DNA from: Candidatus Brocadiia bacterium
GTDB taxonomy: Bacteria > Planctomycetota > MHYJ01 > WSZJ01
Direction: 5' to 3'
DNA: 24,362 bases
Assembly: GCA_013360825.1 (NCBI GenBank)
Contig: JABWAY010000015.1
Location: forward strand, 1 to 24,362
The translations under genes were made by a program, and so were the position numbers. How positions within the stretch are numbered: position 1 is the stretch's first letter; each line of letters begins with the position of its first letter. The notes under the pieces were generated by a model. The model saw only the letters and a list, made by a program, of their open reading frames with translations. It had not been told where the DNA came from and did no database searches. This document shows, in pieces, positions 8,031 through 14,202 of the stretch.

Positions 8031-8695
8031 TTCCACCCCTCCGCGCGGTCCCGACCCGGATCGAGCTTCGCCAGCCGCGACCCCACCGCGGCAACCAGCG
8101 CTTCCAGCCTCGCCTGCACATCCGCCGTATCCAGCAGGCTCTGCCGCGCCTCGACCGAGAGGGGGAGGATCCCCGAGATGGCGTCGGCCAGGCGGCCGGG
8201 TGCGAGGGAGGCGATCCGGAGTGTCGAGAGCGCGGCGGCGAACCGGAAATCCGCCCCGCCGAGCCGCTGAGCCTGGTCGCCCAGCGTCCGCGCCAGTTCC
8301 CGCACGGGGGTCGGCCCCGATTCCTCGCCGCCGTCCTCCAGGATCACCCCCTGCATGATCCGGTAGGGAATTTCCTGCACCGTCGCGCCCGGCCGGAACC
8401 TCACCAGCCCTTCCAGCACGATGTTGAAGCACCCGTCCGGCAGTTCGGTCTCCATGATGATCTGCCCGAGGGTCGCGGTCGCATGGATCGGCGGATTTCC
8501 CTCGTAGTCCGCCTCCCATCCCGGCCGGAGGAGCGCGATCGCGATCAGCCGGTCCGAGGCCAGGGCCCGCCGGGTCATTTCGCGATAGCGGGACTCGAAC
8601 ACGTGGAGCGCCAGCCGCGCGCCGGGGAAGAGAACGACGTTGGGAAGGGCGAAGACGGGGGCCTGCCCGGGGAAGAAGACCGGCAGCCCGCTCAC
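8021..8695 (-). CDS. Stand-alone LON substrate-binding domain protein
   Basis: 224 residues. The N-terminal half matches the LON substrate-binding (PUA-like) domain: FALPNVVLFPGARLALHVFE, then SRYREMTRRAL and the strand-rich RLIAIALLRPGW region, with GCFNIVLEGLVRFRP further on. A helical C-terminal part (about 130-215) follows, as in other short LON-domain proteins. There is no AAA+ ATPase and no Ser-Lys protease domain, so this is not the Lon protease. The function of such stand-alone proteins is not well established; substrate or peptide binding is inferred from the Lon domain. It has no signal peptide. The start codon is GTG at 8695 and overlaps the previous gene's TGA by four bases (GTGA). 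Confidence 0.85.
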   Translation of the reverse strand: MSGLPVFFPGQAPVFALPNVVLFPGARLALHVFESRYREMTRRALASDRLIAIALLRPGWEADYEGNPPIHATATLGQIIMETELPDGCFNIVLEGLVRFRPGATVQEIPYRIMQGVILEDGGEESGPTPVRELARTLGDQAQRLGGADFRFAAALSTLRIASLAPGRLADAISGILPLSVEARQSLLDTADVQARLEALVAAVGSRLAKLDPGRDRAEGWKWN

Positions 8696-9387
8696 GCCGC
8701 CTCCTCGGCCGGCGGCTTGAGCATCCGTCGCAGGACGACCACGAACGCGATCCCGCAGATCGCGAAGACGAGGACGCCGCCGACCGTGACGGCAAGCCTC
8801 CAGTTGACCGGCTTCGACGGGGCGGCCGGGGGCCCCTCCTTCATCCGGATGGAGGCGGCCATGACCTCGAAGTCGCCCAGCTTGTACTGGAAGTCGTCGC
8901 CGGAGGCGTTGAAGCTGAAGATGAAGGTCCGGTCACCCGACGGGACGTACCATTTCACGTTCTTCAGCGGCCGCCCCTGCGGGGGGATGATCCACCCCTC
9001 GACCCGCCAGGCATCGCGGTCGTGGACTTTCTCGACGGCGACGTTCTCGATTCCGGCGTTCAGGCCGCGCTCCCGCACCTCCTGCTGCAGCTTCGCCCGG
9101 AACTCCTCCCTGCGCGTCGGGTCCACGAACGTCGTCTGTTCCTGGACGCTGACCACGAGGTAGTCCCTGAACGCGGCCGCCCCGGTTCCCTCCCCGCCGC
9201 CCTCCTCCTGCAGGTGAAACACGGCGTGCACGGAACTGTGGAGCTTGTCGTATCCCTCCGCCGCCGCGGGCCCCCACGAATTGGGGATGTCCATCGTCCA
9301 CGCCCCGTTCGGCGCCTTGACCGGTTTTGCCTGCACCGCCGCGGCGAGGAAGAGGAGAAGGGAGAGCGTTTGTGTGGTTCGCCGCAT
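8692..9387 (-). CDS. Exported, C-terminally anchored PsbP/DUF1795-like protein
   Basis: 231 residues. There is a signal peptide (residues 1-20, ending AAAVQA), an extracytoplasmic domain (about 22-185) and one C-terminal transmembrane helix (about 197-219) followed by a short basic tail (RRMLK). The soluble domain opens with GAWTMDIPNSWGP and contains WRVEGWIIPP and FIFSFNASGDDF, resembling the PsbP/DcrB/DUF1795 fold, in which a short bent sheet begins at a similar I-P-x-x-W motif. This match is by eye and tentative. The start codon ATG at 9387 has no Shine-Dalgarno, and a consensus -10 lies only 11 bases upstream, so the mRNA is nearly leaderless. First gene of a three-gene overlapping operon with the LON-domain and five-helix proteins. 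Confidence 0.7.
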   Translation of the reverse strand: MRRTTQTLSLLLFLAAAVQAKPVKAPNGAWTMDIPNSWGPAAAEGYDKLHSSVHAVFHLQEEGGGEGTGAAAFRDYLVVSVQEQTTFVDPTRREEFRAKLQQEVRERGLNAGIENVAVEKVHDRDAWRVEGWIIPPQGRPLKNVKWYVPSGDRTFIFSFNASGDDFQYKLGDFEVMAASIRMKEGPPAAPSKPVNWRLAVTVGGVLVFAICGIAFVVVLRRMLKPPAEEAA

Positions 9388-9398
9388 CGGTTTCGGGG

Positions 9399-9427
9399 AT
9401 TATAGAGTCTGCACGGCGCTCTGTCGC
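9399..9427 (-). promoter_or_regulatory. Sigma70-type promoter of the PsbP-like/LON/membrane operon
   Basis: On the minus strand a perfect TATAAT (9399-9404) is preceded by a 17-base spacer and GCGACA (9422-9427, 4 of 6 matches to TTGACA). Transcription would begin near 9392, about five bases before the ATG at 9387. The region also lies upstream of truD on the other strand. Confidence 0.65.
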
Positions 9428-9438
9428 CGGTGCCGACC

Positions 9439-10638
9439 ATGAAGCTCAAGAGCAGACCGGAAGATTTCATCGTTGTCGAGGACAACCAGGTCGCCTGGGA
9501 CCCCCAGGGATCCTTCGCGGTCTACCGCGTGACCAAGACGAGTCTGAACACGTTCGACGTGGTGAACCAGCTCGTCGCACGGCTCGGAACGACGCGCGCG
9601 CGGGTCAACTACTCCGGGCTCAAGGACCGGCACGCCGTGACCGAGCAGGTCTTCACCGTGCTGCAGGGCCCCGCCCGCAGCCTGGAGGGAGCCGGGTGGA
9701 CCGCGGAGTACGCCGGGCGCTCCTCCGCCCCCGTGAAACCCTCCACCCTCACGGGAAACCGCTTCACGATCACCCTCCGCGCCGTCCACCCCGGCGAGGT
9801 CGCCGAAATCCGCGCGACGATCGACCGCGTGCGCCGGACGGGCCTCCCCAACTACTTCGACGATCAGCGCTTCGGCTCCGCGCGCCACGGCCAGGGGTTC
9901 TTCGGAAAGGCCGCGATCCGCGGGGACTGGGAAGAGGCGCTGCGGCTCGTGATCGCCTGCCCCTCGGCGAAGGACAGCGCGCGGGACAAGCGGACGAGGG
10001 GGCTGACGCAGAAGCTCTGGGGACGATGGGACGAGTTGACCGGGCGGCTGGAGCGGGGACAGGAGCGGACCATCGCGCAGTACCTGGCCGAGCATCCCGG
10101 TGACTTCCGGGGGGCCTGCAACCGCATCGACCGCAACCTTCTCGGTCTCCTCCTCGTGGCCTGGCAGTCCTGGCTCTGGAACGAAGTCGCTGCGGGCGTG
10201 ATCCGGGACTCCGTCGCCCGCGTCGAGGAACTCGCCTACTCCCGTGGGATCTTCGTCTACCCGCTCGAGATGACGGCGGCCGAGGCCGGATCCCTCGAGG
10301 GGCGGGACCTCCCCGTCGCCTGCCACCGGACCGAGTGGGCCTCGGACGACGAGCGGAAGCGCTACGAGACCGTTCTCGCGCGCGAGGGGATCCGCATCGA
10401 GGACTTCCATGTCGACCTGGAGAAACACACCTTCCGCGCGTTCCGCCGCCCCCTGCTCCTCCGCCCCGGCGGGTTGAGCCTCGGCGCGTTCGAACCCGAT
10501 CCGATGAACCCGGGACTCCTGTTCTTCCGCCTCAACTTCTCACTTCCCCGCGGCTCGTTCGCCACGATTCTCATCAAGGCGCTGCAGCGCCGGAATCTGG
10601 TGGAAGCGGAGGACGACGACGATGACGGCGGGGCCTGA
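9439..10638 (+). CDS. truD: tRNA pseudouridine(13) synthase TruD
   Basis: 399 residues from the ATG at 9439 (an in-frame GTG lies three codons earlier; neither has a clear Shine-Dalgarno). TruD isomerises uridine 13 in some tRNAs to pseudouridine. The N-terminal KSRPEDFIVVE motif, the catalytic aspartate D63 in YSGLKDRHAVT and the NYFDDQRFGSARHGQGFFG motif are diagnostic. The TRUD-specific insertion fills the middle (about 165-300), and the second half of the catalytic domain ends with FSLPRGSFATILIKAL (about 370-385), as is usual in the family. The protein ends with an acidic tail of Glu and Asp (EAEDDDDDGGA), which is not a standard family feature. It is divergent from the PsbP-like operon and convergent with rpmA. 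Confidence 0.95.
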   Translation: MKLKSRPEDFIVVEDNQVAWDPQGSFAVYRVTKTSLNTFDVVNQLVARLGTTRARVNYSGLKDRHAVTEQVFTVLQGPARSLEGAGWTAEYAGRSSAPVKPSTLTGNRFTITLRAVHPGEVAEIRATIDRVRRTGLPNYFDDQRFGSARHGQGFFGKAAIRGDWEEALRLVIACPSAKDSARDKRTRGLTQKLWGRWDELTGRLERGQERTIAQYLAEHPGDFRGACNRIDRNLLGLLLVAWQSWLWNEVAAGVIRDSVARVEELAYSRGIFVYPLEMTAAEAGSLEGRDLPVACHRTEWASDDERKRYETVLAREGIRIEDFHVDLEKHTFRAFRRPLLLRPGGLSLGAFEPDPMNPGLLFFRLNFSLPRGSFATILIKALQRRNLVEAEDDDDDGGA

Positions 10639-10650
10639 GGGCCGCGGCTG

Positions 10651-10690
10651 CTCGGGCGGACGGGGCCGGGCCGGGCGATGTCCGCCCGGG
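10651..10690. terminator. Long GC-rich hairpin between truD and rpmA
   Basis: CGGGCGGAC (10653-10661) pairs perfectly with GTCCGCCCG (10680-10688), extendable to 11 pairs with one G-T wobble. It lies in the 75-base gap between two convergent genes. There is no T-tract, but the position suits termination of both transcripts. Confidence 0.5.
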
Positions 10691-10713
10691 GAACCCGATC
10701 GCGGGGCGACGCC

Positions 10714-11004
10714 CTACTTCTTCGCGGGGGCGGCCACCGGCGCTGCGGCAGCGGGCTTCGCCGCGCCGACCGGCTCGATGTGCACGCGCTTTCCGACGAA
10801 GGTCACCACTCCCGTCGCCGTCGCGTAGATGTCGCAGTTGCGACCCATCTTCGCATTCCGCCCGGGAATGAACTTCGTGCCGCACTGGCGCAGGATGATG
10901 TACCCAGGCTCGACCGTCTCCCCTCCGTAGCACTTGATCCCACGACGCTGCCCGTTCGAATCACGCCCGTTCCGGCTGGCGCCCTGCCCTTTCTTGTGAG
11001 CCAC
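10714..11004 (-). CDS. rpmA: 50S ribosomal protein L27
   Basis: 96 residues. The N-terminus MAHKKGQGASRNGRDSNGQR is typical of L27, whose N-terminal arm reaches the peptidyl-transferase centre, and the body (GGETVEPGYIILRQCGTKF, then GRNAKMGRNCDIYATATGVV) aligns with the family throughout. It has no cleavable N-terminal extension of the Firmicutes type. Residues 79-96 form an Ala/Pro/Lys-rich tail that most L27 proteins lack. Three cysteines (25, 41, 57) are also unusual. The start is GTG at 11004 with AGGAG eight bases upstream. Its usual partners rplU and obg are not adjacent, so it is expressed from its own promoter. Confidence 0.97.
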   Translation of the reverse strand: MAHKKGQGASRNGRDSNGQRRGIKCYGGETVEPGYIILRQCGTKFIPGRNAKMGRNCDIYATATGVVTFVGKRVHIEPVGAAKPAAAAPVAAPAKK

Positions 11005-11046
11005 GGCGACGTCTCCTGAGTGCTGGGGGAAATTGAAGAGCCGGGG

Positions 11047-11075
11047 ACGATAGCGCGGGGCGGGCGCGGCGTCAA
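11047..11075 (-). promoter_or_regulatory. Sigma70-type promoter of rpmA
   Basis: TTGACG (11070-11075), a 17-base spacer and TATCGT (11047-11052) read on the minus strand. Transcription would start near 11040, giving a leader of about 36 bases that contains the AGGAG ribosome-binding site of rpmA. Confidence 0.65.
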
Positions 11076-11173
11076 GCAGGAGGACGTGGCGCGTTGCGGT
11101 CCTGCAGGGAGCCCACCCGGGCGCCGGGCCGGCCTGCGTGGGCCGGGGTCCTGTCGCCGCCGTTGCGCACCGC

Positions 11174-11212
11174 AGAAAAACAAATGAGGAGCCGGCCCCA
11201 CGCCGGCTCCTC
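11174..11212 (-). terminator. Intrinsic terminator of the LysM gene
   Basis: A perfect 11-base-pair stem with a five-base loop (11186-11212; arms GAGGAGCCGGC and GCCGGCTCCTC) is followed on the minus strand by ATTTGTTTTTC. It is a standard Rho-independent terminator 54 bases after the LysM stop codon, and the clearest one in the window. Confidence 0.88.
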
Positions 11213-11266
11213 GAAGTGTCCTGAGGGCATCCCTCTCCGAATGGCCCCAGGTTCCTGCGGGTCGAT

Positions 11267-12034
11267 TTACCTGGCGGCCGGGATCGTCAGCTCCTGGCCC
11301 TCGACGAGGGCGTCGGGGCTGGTCATGCGATCCCGGTTTGCTTTGTAGATCTGATGCCACTTGTTGCCGTCGCCGTAGACTTCCTTGGCGATGCGGGTCA
11401 GGGTGTCCCCCGACTTGACCTTGTAGGTTTTCGCCCCTTCGGTGGCAGGGGGGGCCGGGGCCTCGACCGCGGGGACAGGGGGCGTATTCCGGGGGGCTTC
11501 GGCCACTTCGGGAATCCTCGGGCTGCCGCCGTCCGGGAGACCGGGAATCTGGAGGACGGTTCCGACGCGGAGGAAGTCGTCCGGATTCGAGATCTTGTCC
11601 CGGTTTGCATCGACGATCCTGTTGGCCTCGGTTCCCTTGCCGTAGACCTTTTTCGAGATCAGCCAGAGGGAATCCCCGGCGACGACCGTGTAGGTCCTGG
11701 TGCTGCTCTCTGGAATCGGGTCACGGCGGTCGGGGGTGGAGCCGTTGCTGGAGACGACGGGTGGTGTCGGGATTCGGGATTCCGCGGTTTCGATGCGGAG
11801 ATCCCCGTTGTCGACGGGCTGGGGGTCCGCCGGCACGGAGTGGATCGGATCGGCGGCGTTCCGTCCCGGGATGCCGTAGTCCTCGGGGCCGGCGATGGGC
11901 TGTTCCATCGCCCCCTCGTTGAGGCGCGCCGGGGTGGCCGTTTTCCTGCGGTCGCCGTTCTTGCTCCAGACGAGGAGCGCGACGATGCCGGACATCAGAA
12001 GGGCGATGACGATCAGTTTGCCTTTGGTACCCAT
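11267..12034 (-). CDS. Membrane-anchored protein with two LysM domains
   Basis: 255 residues. A single N-terminal transmembrane segment (about 7-24, LIVIALLMSGIVALLVW) acts as anchor with the bulk outside the cytoplasm. A disordered Pro/Asp/Ser-rich linker (about 30-110) leads to LysM 1 (about 112-165, YTVVAGDSLWLISKKVYG) and, after a second Pro/Ala-rich linker, LysM 2 (about 204-252, YKVKSGDTLTRIAKEVYG). LysM domains bind N-acetylglucosamine polymers such as peptidoglycan. No catalytic domain is present, so a structural or scaffolding role in the envelope is the best inference. The ATG at 12034 has only a weak ribosome-binding site. It has its own promoter with an operator-like repeat and its own terminator, so it is monocistronic. 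Confidence 0.88.
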   Translation of the reverse strand: MGTKGKLIVIALLMSGIVALLVWSKNGDRRKTATPARLNEGAMEQPIAGPEDYGIPGRNAADPIHSVPADPQPVDNGDLRIETAESRIPTPPVVSSNGSTPDRRDPIPESSTRTYTVVAGDSLWLISKKVYGKGTEANRIVDANRDKISNPDDFLRVGTVLQIPGLPDGGSPRIPEVAEAPRNTPPVPAVEAPAPPATEGAKTYKVKSGDTLTRIAKEVYGDGNKWHQIYKANRDRMTSPDALVEGQELTIPAAR

Positions 12035-12077
12035 CGTGACAGCACCCCGGGAAAGGAGGAGAGGTTCACGGTCTTTC

Positions 12078-12108
12078 TGTTACACTTTACAAAATATAAA
12101 GTATCACA
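12078..12108. repeat. Imperfect inverted repeat overlapping the LysM promoter (operator-like)
   Basis: TGTTACACTTTA (12078-12089) and TAAAGTATCACA (12097-12108) are inverted copies matching at 10 of 12 positions, separated by seven bases. The repeat covers the -10 box, part of the spacer and the likely transcription start, where a bound dimeric regulator would block RNA polymerase. Confidence 0.6.
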
Positions 12109-12120
12109 GCTCTTTGTCAA
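12093..12120 (-). promoter_or_regulatory. Strong sigma70-type promoter of the LysM gene
   Basis: Read on the minus strand: consensus TTGACA (12115-12120), 16-base spacer, TATATT (12093-12098). The transcript would start near 12086 with a leader of about 52 bases. The surrounding 60 bases are strikingly AT-rich for this genome. Confidence 0.8.
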
Positions 12121-12130
12121 GGGAGGAGTC

Positions 12131-12146
12131 CGAAATTTCTGAGAAA
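12131..12146. repeat. Palindromes upstream of the LysM promoter
   Basis: GAAATTTC (12131-12138) and ATTTCT-G-AGAAAT (12134-12146) are overlapping perfect palindromes, 10 bases or more upstream of the -35 box of the LysM promoter. They could be a second regulator site or AT-rich curvature; nothing more can be said. Confidence 0.4.
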
Positions 12147-12331
12147 TCAACTCTGTTCCAGGAGGCGCTCACAACCTGTTCATAGACAGACTCTTATGGC
12201 CGCAGATCTCAGGACCTCTCCGCCGGCCACGAAAATAATCCCTCCTTCCCACTCCCCACCCGCGAACACCCACCCATGCAGACTCACATTCAAGCCCTTC
12301 CTCCCGAAACGCCGATGTTCCCCCCGTGCTG

Positions 12332-13198
12332 ATGCTCCAGATCGCCGGCGCGACCTTCGTCGCCGCCGCCACCGGGTGGCTGCTCACCCGCCGGCGGCGA
12401 TGCTGCGGCCGCCCCGAGTCGTGCCCGCGCCTCGCACCCGGCTCCCGGTTTCTCGCACGCTGTATCGACTCCCCCGCGGCTGCCGGCCGCTGCCGATGGG
12501 CGCTGACGACCCTCGCCATGCGACTGCTGCGGGAGGGCGCCGTCGGGCACGCCCTCGCGTGCGCCGCACGGGCCGCCCAGGCGGGCCATCCGGGGGCGTT
12601 CCTCGTGCTCTCCCGCATCCATGCGGAGATGCGCAACGGGAAGCTCGCCCGCGAGTTCCTCCGTCACGAGCTGGAGGGCTCGCCCCGCTCCCTCGAGGCC
12701 TGGCTGGCCCTGGGCGACCTCGACGCGCGCGATGCCGAGTACGAGTCCGCTCTGCTCCACTACCGCCGGGCCTCGGAATGCGACCCGTCGTTCGCGGAGG
12801 GCTGGTGCGCGATGGGACGCTGCTATGCCGCCCTGGACGCCTGGAACGATGCGCGCACCTGCTTCGAAATGGCCCTGACCCGCGACCCCGGTCACCTCCC
12901 CACCCTGCATTCCCTCGGCCTGGTGCTCGTGGGAGCCGGGGAGGTCGACGAGGCGCTCGCGCTCTTCCGGAAGATCCTCGACATCACGGGGCCGAACGGG
13001 CCGCTGCTCGCACGGCTCGGGCGCCTCGCGCGCGCGAAAGGCGACTATCGCCAGGCCGTCGTCTGGCTGTCGGACGCGATGAGACTGAGCGGCCTTCCGG
13101 AATTCCGGAAGGACATGGCGGAGCTGTACGCGGAAATGGGGCAGGGCGAGATCGCGGAGTTCTACCGGACGGAGTTCGAGAAGGAGTACGTGGTCTGA
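12332..13198 (+). CDS. Membrane-anchored TPR protein with cysteine-rich juxtamembrane segment
   Basis: 288 residues from the ATG at 12332; an in-frame GTG lies two codons earlier and neither start has a Shine-Dalgarno. An N-terminal hydrophobic segment (about 2-18) is followed by TRRRRCC, which suggests a signal anchor with the basic side in the cytoplasm. Five cysteines lie within the next 30 residues (24, 25, 31, 44, 54). The rest is helical, with TPR units at about 120-153, 154-187, 188-221 and 224-254 (for example AEGWCAMGRCYAALDAWNDARTCFEMALTRDP). TPR proteins hold partners together; the partner is unknown. It is transcribed alone, divergent from the LysM gene and convergent with the next gene. 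Confidence 0.75.
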   Translation: MLQIAGATFVAAATGWLLTRRRRCCGRPESCPRLAPGSRFLARCIDSPAAAGRCRWALTTLAMRLLREGAVGHALACAARAAQAGHPGAFLVLSRIHAEMRNGKLAREFLRHELEGSPRSLEAWLALGDLDARDAEYESALLHYRRASECDPSFAEGWCAMGRCYAALDAWNDARTCFEMALTRDPGHLPTLHSLGLVLVGAGEVDEALALFRKILDITGPNGPLLARLGRLARAKGDYRQAVVWLSDAMRLSGLPEFRKDMAELYAEMGQGEIAEFYRTEFEKEYVV

Positions 13199-13229
13199 TC
13201 CGTCCCGCCGGAGTCCCGGATCCAGCCGA

Positions 13230-14075
13230 TTACTTCGGCATCGCCTCCGCCTGGAACGTCTCCTTGATCGTGCCGGTCACGATCACGTCGACATCCCCGA
13301 CATCCCCGTCCTTCGCGCGCATCCGGACGACCGCCGGGCCGCTCAACTCGGCCTTCACCACCCGCTTCTCGTCCAGCGCGTACCAGACGTAGCCCGTCAC
13401 CGCCATCTCGATCGACGGCAGATCCTTCGCCTCCCCCTTCATCGTGACGTTCACGTACAGCTTCGCGCAGCGAACCCGGCCGAGCTTGACGTCCTCGACA
13501 TACTTCCCTTTCCCGCCTCCGCCCGTGCCCTTGTCCCCGAAGATCCCCTTGGACCAGGATCTCATGACAGCCTTTCCGTCGATGTCGTACTCCTTCCCGA
13601 TCGCCAGCGCCTCCTTCGGGAGCATCTTCGGAAAAACGTCCATCCACCCCTGCTCGTAGAGCCCGTCCTCCGGCTGCTCCCCGGGGATGAACACCGCCAG
13701 CCCCTCCTCGGTCCGCGTGACAGTCACCTGCCGCTGGTGGTGCGGGAACTGCGTCTTCTTCCGGGTCTTCCCGTCCTCCTCGAACTCCTCCTTCGTCGCG
13801 ATCGCGAAGTCGCGCGTCCGCTTCGACTGCGCCTCCCCCGCCTCCACCACCTGCTCGTCGTACTGCCAGCGCTTCAGGCTCAGGAAGTCCGTCTTCCGCT
13901 TGCCGAAATCCGACTTGGACTTCCCCTTGACCGCCTCATAGCGGATCTTCCCCTCGATCCGCTCTTCCTCCGTGACCACGCACCCTTCTCCGGAAGCAGG
14001 GACGACGGCGAATTCGACCGGATCGGCGGCGCGGGCGAGGAGGGCGGCGAGCAGAAAGGCGGCGAGAGTGCGCAT
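13230..14075 (-). CDS. Secreted protein of unknown function
   Basis: 281 residues with a signal peptide (MRTLAAFLLAALLARA, cleavage near residue 16). The mature part is rich in Lys and Glu and reads like an extended beta-strand protein with two-domain character: a first half with GKSKSDFGKRKTDF and QRQVTVTRTEEGLAVFIPGE, a Gly-rich turn (GTGGGGKGKY, about 183-192), and a second half with VRCAKLYVNVTMKG and TGYVWYALDEKRVVKAELSG. The repeating pattern of measured value, conversion and sign is seen in some planctomycete secreted proteins, but I cannot name a family. The ATG at 14075 has GGAG nine bases upstream. A possible -10, TAGAAT (14105-14110), lies about 30 bases upstream, without a good -35. 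Confidence 0.7.
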   Translation of the reverse strand: MRTLAAFLLAALLARAADPVEFAVVPASGEGCVVTEEERIEGKIRYEAVKGKSKSDFGKRKTDFLSLKRWQYDEQVVEAGEAQSKRTRDFAIATKEEFEEDGKTRKKTQFPHHQRQVTVTRTEEGLAVFIPGEQPEDGLYEQGWMDVFPKMLPKEALAIGKEYDIDGKAVMRSWSKGIFGDKGTGGGGKGKYVEDVKLGRVRCAKLYVNVTMKGEAKDLPSIEMAVTGYVWYALDEKRVVKAELSGPAVVRMRAKDGDVGDVDVIVTGTIKETFQAEAMPK

Positions 14076-14202
14076 GGGGCGGGGCTCCGCTGGGGGGTGT
14101 GGGGATTCTACAGCGGAAGCGGGGGACGGGTTTCAGGCAAACAAGAACCCGGCGGGCGCGTACCACCACAGAACCGAAACCTCAACCCGTACGGAGGCCC
14201 GC

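Noticed and set aside
13197..13222. Six-base-pair stem GATCCG/CGGATC at the TPR and secreted-protein convergent end
   Set aside because: Short stem with a 14-base loop and no T-tract, overlapping the stop codon; too weak to call a terminator.
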